A stretch of 64,000 bases of DNA, taken from the NCBI GenBank assembly GCA_038246545.1, contig JBBRVW010000011.1, positions 1-64,000 on the forward strand. Direction: 5' to 3'. Each line of letters begins with the position of its first letter. Position 1 is the stretch's first letter. The notes below the pieces were generated by a model. It saw only the letters and a list, made by a program, of their open reading frames with translations, was not told where the DNA came from and did no database searches. The stretch comes from JBBRVW01 sp038246545 (GTDB lineage: Bacteria; Actinomycetota; Actinomycetes; JACCUZ01). Shown here in pieces: positions 9,832-18,391 of the stretch. Both the position numbers and the translations under genes were made by a program.

Positions 9832-11367
9832 TTAGACCGAGAAGTCGACACCCTGGGCGAGCGGGAGCTCACCGCTGTAGTTGACGGTGTTGGTGGCCCG
9901 GCGCATGTAGGCCTTCCACGAGTCGGAGCCCGACTCGCGCCCGCCGCCGGTCTCCTTCTGGCCGCCGAAGGCACCGCCGATCTCGGCGCCGGACGTGCCG
10001 ATGTTCACGTTGACGATGCCGCAGTCCGCCCCGTCGGCCGCGAGGAAACGCTCCGCCTCCGCCTGGTCGCCGGTGAAGATCGACGAGGACAGACCCTGGG
10101 GCACGGCGTTCTGGAGCGCCACCGCCTCCTCCAGGTCCCCGTAGGTCAGCACGTGCAGCAGCGGTGCGAACGTCTCCTGCCGGACGACGTCGCCCTGCGA
10201 CGCCGAGCGGGCCACGGCCGGCGCCACGTAGTAGGCGTCCGGTGCGAGGTCGGCGAGCACCCGGTCACCGCCGACCAGCACCTCGCCACCATCGGCGCGG
10301 ACGTCGCCGAGCGCAGCCTGCAGCGCGTCGAACGCCTTGGCGTTCACCAGCGGGCCGACAAGGGTCCCGGCGTCGAACGGGTTGCCGACCGGCAACCGTC
10401 GGTAGGCAGCGACCACCCGGTCGAGGAGGTCGTCGGCCACCGACTCCTGCACGATCAGCCGGCGGAGCGTCGTGCAGCGCTGGCCGGCGGTGCCGGCCGC
10501 GGCGAAGACGATCCCGCGGACGGCCAGGTCGAGGTCGGCCGAGGCGGAGACCACCGTCGCGTTGTTGCCACCGAGCTCGAGCAGGCTCGTGCCGAACCGG
10601 GACGCGACCCGCGGACCCACCGCGCGGCCCATCCGCACCGACCCGGTCGCGCTGACCAGCGGCACGCGCGGGTCATCGACCAGCCGCTCCGCGACCGCCG
10701 CGTCGCCGAGCACCAACTGGCCGAGGCCCGCCGGCGCACCGACGTCGGCCGCCGCGCGGTCCAGCAGCGCCGAGCACGCCAGCGCCGTCAACGGGGTGAG
10801 CTCCGACGGCTTCCACACGACCGGGTCGCCGCACACCAGCGCGACCGCGGTGTTCCACGACCACACCGCCACCGGGAAGTTGAAAGCCGAGATGACCCCG
10901 ACCACGCCGAGCGGGTGCCAGGTCTCGGCCAGCCGGTGCCCGGGGCGCTCCGACGGCATCGTGCGGCCGTACAGCTGGCGGGACAGCCCGACGGCGAAGT
11001 CGCAGATGTCGACCATCTCCTGGACCTCGCCGCGGGCTTCCGACCGGATCTTGCCGACCTCCAGCGACACCAGGTCGGCGAGGTCGTTGAGGTGCTCGCG
11101 CAGCAGCTCGCCGAGCCGCTTGACCAGTGCGCCGCGCACCGGGGCCGGCGTCACCCGCCAGACCAGGAACGCCTCGTGCGCCGCGGTCACGGCCCGGTCG
11201 ACGTCCTCGGTCGTCGACCAGGCGACCGGCACCAGTTCGGTGCCGAGCACCGGCGTCCGCGACCGGCCCTCCCCGGTCAGCCGCGTGCCGTCGACGCCGC
11301 ACCGGCCCAGTGCCCGGCGCGCCACCTCGCAAAGCTCGTCGGCCGTGGGCATCCTCGTGCTGGTCAT
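9832..11367 (-). CDS. amaB: L-piperidine-6-carboxylate / 2-aminoadipate semialdehyde dehydrogenase (ALDH7 type)
   Basis: A 511-residue NAD-dependent aldehyde dehydrogenase. The catalytic Cys298 is in AGQRCTTLRRL and the general base Glu264 is in SLLELGGNNA. The C-terminal signature SGAEIGGAFGGQKETGGGR followed by ESGSDSWKAYMRRATNT and NYSGELPLAQGV is that of antiquitin/AmaB, which oxidises 2-aminoadipate 6-semialdehyde in lysine breakdown. It is the last gene of an operon with a D-2-hydroxyglutarate dehydrogenase and a 2-oxoadipate dioxygenase, which supports the lysine assignment. The ATG overlaps the upstream stop (ATGA). Confidence 0.92.
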   Translation of the reverse strand: MTSTRMPTADELCEVARRALGRCGVDGTRLTGEGRSRTPVLGTELVPVAWSTTEDVDRAVTAAHEAFLVWRVTPAPVRGALVKRLGELLREHLNDLADLVSLEVGKIRSEARGEVQEMVDICDFAVGLSRQLYGRTMPSERPGHRLAETWHPLGVVGVISAFNFPVAVWSWNTAVALVCGDPVVWKPSELTPLTALACSALLDRAAADVGAPAGLGQLVLGDAAVAERLVDDPRVPLVSATGSVRMGRAVGPRVASRFGTSLLELGGNNATVVSASADLDLAVRGIVFAAAGTAGQRCTTLRRLIVQESVADDLLDRVVAAYRRLPVGNPFDAGTLVGPLVNAKAFDALQAALGDVRADGGEVLVGGDRVLADLAPDAYYVAPAVARSASQGDVVRQETFAPLLHVLTYGDLEEAVALQNAVPQGLSSSIFTGDQAEAERFLAADGADCGIVNVNIGTSGAEIGGAFGGQKETGGGRESGSDSWKAYMRRATNTVNYSGELPLAQGVDFSV

Positions 11368-12755
11368 CGGGTGCCTTCCGGTGTCATCGTGAGCGCCGCG
11401 CGCAGCGCATCGGTGCCGAGCAGACCGTACGGGTCGAGGGCGCGCTTCACCGCGGCCAGGGCGGCCAGGCCGCCGGGCGCCAGCTGCTGCCGCCACCGGT
11501 CGACGTTCACCGGACCGAGTCCGTGCTCGGCCGAGAACGAGCCCCCGTGCCGGGCGACCACGTCATAGACGGCGCTGCGCAGCGCGGTACCCGCGGAGTC
11601 CTCCGTGCCCGGCGCCAGCACGACGTTGAGGTGCAGGCCGCCGTCGCCGACGTGGCCGAAGTCCGCCAGCGTCGCGTCCGGTGCGGTCCGCCGAACGACC
11701 TCGCCGACCTCCGCGCGCACGGCGCCGATCGCGCCGCGTGGCACGGCCACGTCGAGGCCCAGCACCGGGCCGGCCCGGGCCAGCGCCTCGCTCACCGCGT
11801 GCCGGAGGCCCCAGGCCCGCGCGGGCGGCATCAGCGCCGCATCCTCGAGCAGCGGTCCCAGCGACTCGAGTGCGGCGAGCAGCCGGTCGCGCGCCTGGTC
11901 GCCCTCGACCTCGACGAGCAGGACGTCGGCCGGCTCACGCCCGGGGAACGGGTCGGTGACCGCGTCGACGTGCGCGACGGTCAGCCGCAGCGCGGCACCG
12001 GAGACCAGCTCGAGGGCGCCGAGGCCGGTGCCGAGCGCCCGCTCGAGCAGCGAGCAGACCTCGACGAGCGGACCTGCCGGGACCATCAGGGCGGTGGCGC
12101 GCCCGGAGGGCCGGTGCGCGAGCTCGAAGGTGGCGGCCGCGACCACGCCCAGCAGGCCGGCCGAGCCGACGGCGAGGTCGGCGAGGCGCAGGTCGTCGTT
12201 CTTCTTCCGCAACGGGCGGAGGTCCCCGACGAGGGTCGCGTCGTCGTCGGCGAGCACCACCTGCAGCCCGAGCAGGCGGCGCCGTACGTCGCCGTGCCGC
12301 AGCACGCGGGCACCTCCGGCGTTGGTAGCCACGACACCGCCGACGGACGGGTCGGAGGAGAGGTCGACGGGCAGCTCGAGACCGTGCGACGAGACGGCCG
12401 CGTCGACCGCCGACAGCAGCACCCCCGCGCCGGCGGTGACGGCACGGTCCTCGACGTGGACGTCCAGCGGTGCGGTCAGCCGAGCCGTGCTCAGCACCCC
12501 GGTGACGCCGGACCCGTCGGGCACCGACGAGCCGACCAGGCCGGTGTTCGCGCCCTGCACCACGAACGGCGCGCGTTCGCGGACCGCCCAGCGCACGACC
12601 TCGCGAAGCTGAGCCAGGTCCGCGGGCAGCACCACCCAGCCCGGGCGGCCGGCGGCCCCCCGCCACGGCCGGCCGAACGCCGAGAGGTCCTGGTCCGGAC
12701 CGAGGACGCCCCCGGCCGGCAGCGACGCCGACAGCGCCGCGAGGTCGGGCGTCAC
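11364..12755 (-). CDS. FAD-linked oxidase, probable D-2-hydroxyglutarate dehydrogenase
   Basis: A 463-residue flavoprotein of the GlcD/D-lactate/D-2-hydroxyglutarate dehydrogenase family. The PCMH-type FAD domain includes APFVVQGANTGLVGSS and SSDPSVGGVVATNAGGARVLRHGD. The C-terminal catalytic domain has the metal/substrate motif FGHVGDGGLHLNV and FSAEHGLGPVN. The start is GTG 12755, overlapping the upstream gene as GTGA. The neighbour makes D-2-hydroxyglutarate from 2-oxoadipate, so this enzyme is best read as returning that product to 2-oxoglutarate. D-lactate or glycolate oxidation cannot be excluded by sequence alone. Confidence 0.85.
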   Translation of the reverse strand: MTPDLAALSASLPAGGVLGPDQDLSAFGRPWRGAAGRPGWVVLPADLAQLREVVRWAVRERAPFVVQGANTGLVGSSVPDGSGVTGVLSTARLTAPLDVHVEDRAVTAGAGVLLSAVDAAVSSHGLELPVDLSSDPSVGGVVATNAGGARVLRHGDVRRRLLGLQVVLADDDATLVGDLRPLRKKNDDLRLADLAVGSAGLLGVVAAATFELAHRPSGRATALMVPAGPLVEVCSLLERALGTGLGALELVSGAALRLTVAHVDAVTDPFPGREPADVLLVEVEGDQARDRLLAALESLGPLLEDAALMPPARAWGLRHAVSEALARAGPVLGLDVAVPRGAIGAVRAEVGEVVRRTAPDATLADFGHVGDGGLHLNVVLAPGTEDSAGTALRSAVYDVVARHGGSFSAEHGLGPVNVDRWRQQLAPGGLAALAAVKRALDPYGLLGTDALRAALTMTPEGTR

Positions 12756-14095
12756 AGCACGCTCCGCGTCGCCGACCAGGAGGCCGTCACCTCGGCGGCG
12801 TACAGGTCCATCGGGTCGTGGACGTCCCGGCCGAGCACCCCGGACAGCCACTCCGTGTCACGGACGACGCCCGGCACGGACCGGTCCGCGCTGCCGTCGT
12901 CGGCCAGGTTGGACCGGAAGATGCCGGCGGCCGATCGCGGCAGGAAGTCCTCGTAGACGACGGGCTCCTGCACCACCCAGCCCTCGTCCACGAGCGCGTC
13001 CGGCTCGACGGGCGGTGTCCGGCCGGCGGCCAACCGCGCGGCGACGCCGTGGGCCGGCCGGACGGTGAACCAGGCGAGTCCCGCGCGCGCCAGGCCCCGC
13101 TCGGACCCGGGGACCGCCGACGCCCAGGCGGCCGGGTCGGCGGGCAGCGGGTCGACGACGTCGCGGCCGGCCGGCGTCAGCGCGATGCCGCGGGCCTCGA
13201 CCTCGCCGAAGCGGACCCGCAGCTCGCCCGGGCGGACGGTGCCGTCGGCGGCGCGCATCGGCCTCGGCTCGGCCAGCGCCCGGAACGAGGTCTGCCGTAG
13301 CAGCACGTCGGGGCCGTCCCACCGGGGCGGCCCCTGCACCTCGTCGATCATCGTGATCCCGCGCTGCTGCATCCGGTCGTAGAGCAGGTCGATGTCCAGC
13401 ACCCGCGGCGTCAGGTGGTTGACGTGCGTGGTCGTCACGCCGGCGATGTCGGCAGCCACCCCCGAGACCGCCGACAGCTCGTCGTACCAGGCCTGGTCGA
13501 TCGGCTCCGTCGACAGCGCGAACGCCGCCGTCGCGAAACCGAGGAAGCGCTCGGCGTCGTCGCCACCGAGCCCGCGGTCGGTCACCGCGCGGTCGGCCAG
13601 CGCCAGCAGCTCCGCCGGGAAGAGGGTGCGGGCGTCGAGGAAGGCACGCACGCGGGCCTCGAGAGCGGCGTCGAAGAAGCGGCGGTCCTCCGGCACCAGC
13701 ACCGAGGTGAAGACCCGGAACGGGTTGGCCGCGAGCTCGGCGGGGTCGACCGGGCGGAACGCTGTCGACACCACCGGCAGCGGCGCCGGCTCGGCGTCGC
13801 GCAGGTCGTAGCAGCCGACCGGTGCCATGCCCATCGCCGCGAACACCCGCCCCACCTGCGCCAGCTCCGCCGGGGTGCCCACCCGGATCGCGCCGTGCCG
13901 CTCGGCGGTGACCCGCGCGATGCTGCCGAGCCGTTCCGCCGCACTACCCTCACGCTCGAGGACCTCGGCGTTCACCTCGTGCGCAACCTCCACGAGCGTC
14001 GTGTACGCCGGTACCTCGCCGCCGTACATCACCGACAGCCGTCGGGCGAACTCCGCCCGCAGGTCCGTCGGCGGGTGCACGGAGACCACGGCCAT
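12752..14095 (-). CDS. hglS: 2-oxoadipate dioxygenase/decarboxylase (HglS, DUF1338/YdcJ family)
   Basis: A 447-residue DUF1338-type non-heme iron enzyme. HglS of Pseudomonas putida converts 2-oxoadipate to D-2-hydroxyglutarate with loss of CO2. Family landmarks are the N-terminal YGGEVPAYTTLVEVAHEVN, the RHGAIRVGT segment, GVTTTHVNHLTPRVLDID (His residues probably at the iron site) and the C-terminal YEDFLPRSAAGIFRSNL. It is the first gene of the operon and overlaps the downstream dehydrogenase by 4 bp. The ATG at 14095 lies 15 bp from the divergent methyltransferase start. Confidence 0.9.
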   Translation of the reverse strand: MAVVSVHPPTDLRAEFARRLSVMYGGEVPAYTTLVEVAHEVNAEVLEREGSAAERLGSIARVTAERHGAIRVGTPAELAQVGRVFAAMGMAPVGCYDLRDAEPAPLPVVSTAFRPVDPAELAANPFRVFTSVLVPEDRRFFDAALEARVRAFLDARTLFPAELLALADRAVTDRGLGGDDAERFLGFATAAFALSTEPIDQAWYDELSAVSGVAADIAGVTTTHVNHLTPRVLDIDLLYDRMQQRGITMIDEVQGPPRWDGPDVLLRQTSFRALAEPRPMRAADGTVRPGELRVRFGEVEARGIALTPAGRDVVDPLPADPAAWASAVPGSERGLARAGLAWFTVRPAHGVAARLAAGRTPPVEPDALVDEGWVVQEPVVYEDFLPRSAAGIFRSNLADDGSADRSVPGVVRDTEWLSGVLGRDVHDPMDLYAAEVTASWSATRSVL

Positions 14096-14110
14096 GGAAG
14101 GGAGTCTGTC

Positions 14111-14728
14111 GTGACCCGCTGGAGCGACGCCACCGGAGGGGCCGGCAGCCACGACTACGCGGCGCGCTTCGACGCCCTCGCCGCCGCCGGTACCGACGTG
14201 CACGGCGAGGCGTACTGGTGTCACGCGCTGCTGCCGCCCGGCTCGCGCGTCCTCGACGCCGGCTGCGGCACCGGCCGGGTGGCGATCCGGCTGGCCGAGC
14301 TCGGGCACGACGTCGTCGGCGTCGACCTCGACGCCTCGATGCTCGCGGTCGCGCGGGAGCGGGCCCCGGGGCTGCGCTGGGTGCACGCCGACCTCGCGGC
14401 GCTCGACCTGCTCGGCGACGGCAGCCCGGCCTTCGAGCTGGTGGTGATGGCGGGCAACATCGTTCCGCTCGTCGCTGCAGGCACCGAGCCGGTCGTGGTC
14501 GGGCGGGTTGCGGCGCACCTGGCACCGGGCGGCCTGCTGGTGGCCGGCTTCGGCCTGGACCGCGCCCACCTCCCGCCGGCGGGGGCTGTCATCGACATCG
14601 AGGAGTACGACGACTGGTGCACTGCTGCGGGGCTGGCACCGGTGCGCCGGCTGGCGACCTGGGACGGCCGGACGTGGACGCCCGACGCCGGCTACGCGGT
14701 CAGCGTGCACCGGCGGCAGCTCGGATAG
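14111..14728 (+). CDS. Class I SAM-dependent methyltransferase
   Basis: A 205-residue methyltransferase. Motif I is VLDAGCGTGRVAIRLAELG, followed by the acidic strand end VVGVDLD, then the DLAALDL and VVMAGNIV segments. The start is GTG 14111 with ribosome site GGAAGGGAG at 14096-14104. It is divergent from hglS with only 15 bp between starts, so the two probably share overlapping control signals. The substrate is unknown; small-molecule methyltransferases of this type are common beside catabolic operons. Confidence 0.88.
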   Translation: MTRWSDATGGAGSHDYAARFDALAAAGTDVHGEAYWCHALLPPGSRVLDAGCGTGRVAIRLAELGHDVVGVDLDASMLAVARERAPGLRWVHADLAALDLLGDGSPAFELVVMAGNIVPLVAAGTEPVVVGRVAAHLAPGGLLVAGFGLDRAHLPPAGAVIDIEEYDDWCTAAGLAPVRRLATWDGRTWTPDAGYAVSVHRRQLG

Positions 14729-14734
14729 CGGCTT

Positions 14735-14825
14735 CGTCGAGTGGCGCGTTGTTGCATCGGTCTGTCCGATTTGCAGGTCTGTCCGATTTGCAGGGTTTTC
14801 GCCGACCCGAATGCGCCACTCGACG
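14735..14825. repeat. Inverted repeat enclosing a 17-bp tandem duplication
   Basis: Outer arms CGTCGAGTGGCGC (14735-14747) and its exact complement (14813-14825) enclose 65 nt. Inside, TCTGTCCGATTTGCAGG occurs twice back to back (14761-14777 and 14778-14794). The structure starts 7 bp after the methyltransferase stop. It may end transcription or be a small repeat element. The remaining bases to 14946 contain no gene. Confidence 0.85.
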
Positions 14826-14946
14826 CACCGGACCGTCAAGGTCTCGGATCGCGAGACGGCGGGACAGAAGGGGCAGTCGCTGCTCACCACCCCTCGTTCC
14901 AGGCGCTCTCAGCCCGGCCGAGAACGGCGCCACACGTACCGACGAC

Positions 14947-15642
14947 CTACTTGAGCAGGCTGACCCCGCGGGCGATGACCAGCACGGACAGCATGAGCGC
15001 CGACACCGACTCGGTCGTCATCAGCATCTTGGCGCGGTGCGAGAGCGGCATCGTGTCGGTCGGGCTGAAGGCGGAGGAGTTGGTGACGGACACGTACAGG
15101 TAGTCGAGGAAGCCCGCCGACCAGTCGGACCTCGCGGCCGAGCGCGCGGCGACCTCGTCGATCGCGTCGTGGTCCTCGTCCTGCGGGAACCGGAAGTCGG
15201 CCGGCGGGAGCTGCGAGCGGGGGGCGCGGGTGCGCAGCACCGGACCACCGCGGTCGAGCTCCCAGAAGGCCAGCGCGAACACGATGATGTTGGTCAGCCA
15301 GACCTGCGCGGCAGCGAGCAGCAGCGTCCCGCCGTTCTTGGTCGCGCCGTTGACCAGCTGGTCGACCAGCAGCACCAGCGAGCTCAGGTTGGCGGCGGCG
15401 ATCAGGAGCAGCAGTCCGATCGACACCAAGCGAAGCGCGCGTGTCTCGCGGGTCATCCGCCGGGGGTTGCCCACGAGCAGTGGCACCAGCAGCACCAGCT
15501 CGAGCGCTGGTACGACGTAGCGCGGCCCGAACACAAGCGTGCTGGGCAGCAGGACGTAGAGCGCGATCGCCACCAGGATCGCCGCGGCTGCCGGGTAGCG
15601 GGGCTCGCCCGGGTGCTCGCGCTTCTCGGCGCCCTTGGTCAC
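14947..15642 (-). CDS. Conserved integral membrane protein of unknown function
   Basis: A 231-residue protein with about six hydrophobic segments in the pattern 2+2+1+1 (for example ILVAIALYVLLPSTLVF, ALELVLLVPLLVG, LVSIGLLLLIAAANL, IIVFALAFWEL and a C-terminal pair). The stretch FLDYLYVSVTNSSAFSPTDT before the last two segments resembles a pore or re-entrant loop of two-TM ion channels. GTG 15642 is chosen because it precedes a charged N-terminus (TKGAEKREHPGEPR) and the first membrane segment. The function is not recognised; a channel-like role is only a suggestion. Confidence 0.75.
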   Translation of the reverse strand: MTKGAEKREHPGEPRYPAAAAILVAIALYVLLPSTLVFGPRYVVPALELVLLVPLLVGNPRRMTRETRALRLVSIGLLLLIAAANLSSLVLLVDQLVNGATKNGGTLLLAAAQVWLTNIIVFALAFWELDRGGPVLRTRAPRSQLPPADFRFPQDEDHDAIDEVAARSAARSDWSAGFLDYLYVSVTNSSAFSPTDTMPLSHRAKMLMTTESVSALMLSVLVIARGVSLLK

Positions 15643-15888
15643 TTGCTCACCCTGCCACCGGGAGGGGTCTATGGCAGGGCGGCGCGCGGCGGGGGACGCT
15701 AGCTGGACGTGAAGGCGGCCGACGGCGGGTCGAACGCGAGCCGCCGAACGAGCTCGAGCGCCTCGGGCCCGCGGCCGGTTGACTGCGCCCACACCGGCGA
15801 CCACCGCCGCCCTGTTCGGCGGGGTGTTCCTCGCCGCCGCGGGCGTGAACGAGGTACAGCGGCGCTTCGGCCGGGAGCCCGCGACCGG

Positions 15889-16923
15889 CTAGGTGTCGCG
15901 CGGCGTGCGCGCGGCGACCGCGAGCGCGGCCACCGCAGCCCCCCGCGCGCCGGCCATGTCCAGCTGCGGCACGACCTCGAAGGTCGCGATCCGGCGCTGC
16001 TCCTCGCGCAGGTCGGTGCCCTGCTGCACCTGGTCGAGGAACCAGTCCCGGAAGTGTGCCTCCGCCTCGACGACTCCGCCCCCCACGAAGTAGGCGTGCG
16101 GGTCGGCGAAGTTCGCCGCGATGGTGAACAGCCGGCCCAGCGCGGCCGCCTGCTGGGCGAAGATCGCGAGGGCCAGCTCGTCGCCCGCGACCGCGAGCCC
16201 GCGGACGGCCTTGGCCGCGGCCCGCTCGTCCATCGCTGAGAGCGGGTGCCCGGGGTGCCGGGTCAGCCAGAACGGCAGCAGGTTGTTGAGGATGCCGGTG
16301 AGCGACGCGATGCTCTCGACGTCGCCCACGTTTCCGCAGTTGCAGCGCGGCTCGGGCTGGCCGGCCTCGAGGATGCCGTCGAGCGGGATGCGCACGTGGC
16401 CGAGCTCACCGGCCATGCCAGCCGCGCCGCGCACGACCTGGCCGCGCTCGACGACACCGCCGCCGAGCCCGGTGCCGACGATGGCGGCGACCGACGACCG
16501 GCGGGTTGCGTCGGTGCCGAAGTGCTCGTGGTGGGCGTAGAGGGCCGCGGCGTTGCCGTCGTTGTTGTAGACGACCGGGAGGCCCAGCCGCTTCTCCAGC
16601 GCGCCGCGGACGTCGTAGCCCCACCACTCGGGCGCCGAGAAGTTCGTCGCACCCTTCGAGGAGATCACGCCGTCGGCGCTGGCGGGCCCGGGCGTGTCGA
16701 GCCCCACGGCCCGCACAGCCGCACGGTCGGTGCCGGTGACCCCGATGACCGTCTCGAGCGCCTCCACCATCGCCTCGACCGCGATCTCGGGACCCTCGGT
16801 GACCCTGCTGGGCACCTCGACAAGGCGGTCGACGAGGAAGCTGCCTCCGGGGTCGAGGACGGTCGCGTTGTTGCTGGTGCCGCCGTTGTCGATGCCGACG
16901 ACGACCCACGAGGCAGCGGTCAT
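15889..16923 (-). CDS. ROK-family sugar kinase with altered zinc motif
   Basis: A 344-residue ROK kinase. The phosphate-1 loop is GIDNGGTSNNATVLD, the catalytic Asp is in YNNDGNAAALYA, and the ATP-binding GTGLGGGVV follows. GELGHVRIP supplies the first zinc ligand. The usual CxCGxxGC cluster reads CNCGNVGDVES here, so the third Cys is replaced by Asp. Family members phosphorylate glucose, N-acetylglucosamine or fructose; the substrate is not evident. ATG 16923 is used; a slightly longer reading is possible. No sugar transporter is adjacent. Confidence 0.87.
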   Translation of the reverse strand: MTAASWVVVGIDNGGTSNNATVLDPGGSFLVDRLVEVPSRVTEGPEIAVEAMVEALETVIGVTGTDRAAVRAVGLDTPGPASADGVISSKGATNFSAPEWWGYDVRGALEKRLGLPVVYNNDGNAAALYAHHEHFGTDATRRSSVAAIVGTGLGGGVVERGQVVRGAAGMAGELGHVRIPLDGILEAGQPEPRCNCGNVGDVESIASLTGILNNLLPFWLTRHPGHPLSAMDERAAAKAVRGLAVAGDELALAIFAQQAAALGRLFTIAANFADPHAYFVGGGVVEAEAHFRDWFLDQVQQGTDLREEQRRIATFEVVPQLDMAGARGAAVAALAVAARTPRDT

Positions 16924-17101
16924 GGCGTCAGCCTTCCACGCCCGGCCACGCAACCGGCCGGGCGGGAGTCCCGCTCGGGCGGGGAGGTCAGCACCGACGC
17001 GGACCGGTCGTGCCCGGTTCGCGGCAAATGGGGCGAACCCGTGCCGGACCTGTGCGTCCTTGTCCTCGTACTGACTTCGACACGACGGAGACCCTCACCC
17101 G

Positions 17102-18094
17102 ATGACTCGACAGTCTTTCGCACCGCTTCGTTCGACCCTGCTCGCCACTGGCGCAGCCGCGCTCCTCGGCACCGGGGCACTGCTCGTGGGCGCCACGACC
17201 AGCGGTGCCGCCACCGGAGCAGCGCCGACCACCACGCCTCCGACCAGCGGCACCAGCACGCCGACGGGCAGCACCACGGTCACCGCGACCTCGACGCCCA
17301 GCCCCAGCCCGACAGCGACCGGCACACCGTCCCCTCTCACCTGCTTCGGCCTGGTGCCGACGATCATCGGTACCCCCGCCGCTGACACCCTCGTGGGCAC
17401 TCCCGGCGACGACGTGATCGTCGGCCTCGGCGGCGGCGACACCATCAACGGGCTCGGCGGCGACGACGCCATCTGCGCCGGCGACAACTCGCTGCAGACG
17501 AAGGGCGGCAACAGCCCGAACGCCGAGACCACCGGCTACGACGTCGTGCACGGCGGTGCCGGCAACGACCGCATCGACGGGCAGGGCGGCGTCGACAAGC
17601 TCTACGGCGACGCAGGCGACGAGCTGCTGCTCGGTGGCGACAACGTCGGCGTCCCGGCCGACGACCCGCTGGCCACCACGGCGTTCGAGTTCCTGCAGGG
17701 CGGTGCCGGCAACGACACCCTGCGGGGCGGCCCGGGCACCAACCGGCTCTGGGGGAGCTACGGCGACGACACCCTCGAGGGCGGTGTCGACAACGACCGG
17801 CTCTACGGACGCCAGGGCGACGACCGGATGGCCGGCGGCCCGGGTGACGACATCGTCCGCGGCTACACAGGCATCGACACCGGCTACGGGAACCGGGGCA
17901 ACGACGACCTGCGCGACAAGGTCACGTCGATCGCGGCCGACACGTACTACGGCGGCTACGGCGACGACCTGCTCAAGGGCCGTGGCGGCGACGACAAGCT
18001 CGTCGGCGGCCCCGGGGCCGACCAGATCCGTGGCGGAGCGGGCGTGGACACCTGCTCGAGCCCGTCCGGGAAGCCGAACGCGCTGAGCTGCTGA
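17102..18094 (+). CDS. Secreted RTX-like calcium-binding repeat protein
   Basis: A 330-residue exported protein. A signal peptide (about 1-37, basic start and hydrophobic core ATGAAALLGTGALLVGA) precedes a Thr/Ser/Pro linker (about 38-78). The rest is made of hemolysin-type nonapeptide repeats, for example GGAGNDRIDGQGGVDKLYG, GGPGDDIVRG and GRGGDDKLVGGPGADQIRGG, which bind calcium as a parallel beta roll. A Cys pair near the end may form a disulfide. RTX repeats occur in surface and secreted proteins of varied roles; no catalytic domain is present. Confidence 0.88.
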   Translation: MTRQSFAPLRSTLLATGAAALLGTGALLVGATTSGAATGAAPTTTPPTSGTSTPTGSTTVTATSTPSPSPTATGTPSPLTCFGLVPTIIGTPAADTLVGTPGDDVIVGLGGGDTINGLGGDDAICAGDNSLQTKGGNSPNAETTGYDVVHGGAGNDRIDGQGGVDKLYGDAGDELLLGGDNVGVPADDPLATTAFEFLQGGAGNDTLRGGPGTNRLWGSYGDDTLEGGVDNDRLYGRQGDDRMAGGPGDDIVRGYTGIDTGYGNRGNDDLRDKVTSIAADTYYGGYGDDLLKGRGGDDKLVGGPGADQIRGGAGVDTCSSPSGKPNALSC

Positions 18095-18115
18095 ACCCAC
18101 CCGGGGGGTAGTGGC

Positions 18116-18146
18116 GGGGCCGGTGCAGGAACTCTGCGCCGGCCCC
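18116..18146 (+). terminator. Hairpin after the RTX-like gene
   Basis: Arms GGGGCCGG (18116-18123) and CCGGCCCC (18139-18146), extended inward by GCAG/CTGC, lie 21 bp after the stop. From 18147 to 18391 no gene is seen; that stretch must contain the promoter of the next lipoprotein gene. Confidence 0.7.
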
Positions 18147-18391
18147 GTCGTCCGTCCTCGACGGTGGTCACCTGCCGCCGGCGGGCCGGCCTCACCGACC
18201 CGGCTACGTGGCAGCCACGGCTGCCCACCGCGTCGTCATGCATCGGGCTCGTCGGCCGGTAGCAGCAGGACGACGCGAGGACCCGGCTGCCGATGAGACC
18301 TGCGTCATACGACCCATCACCTGTGGCTCTGCCTCCGAATGCTCGGTGAAGGACCGATGAGCAATCCCTAGCAGAGGACATGTGATCCACC

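Noticed and set aside
15779..15892. Possible 37-residue membrane peptide (MTAPTPATTAALFGGVFLAA and on) from a TTG start
   Set aside because: It looks partly plausible, but it depends on a TTG start without a clear ribosome site, and its 3' end overlaps the ROK gene stop on the other strand.
17330..18060. Short repeated DNA that could be taken for a repeat array
   Set aside because: The periodicity is the coding signal of RTX nonapeptide repeats; there are no equal spacers. No CRISPR array is present anywhere in the window.
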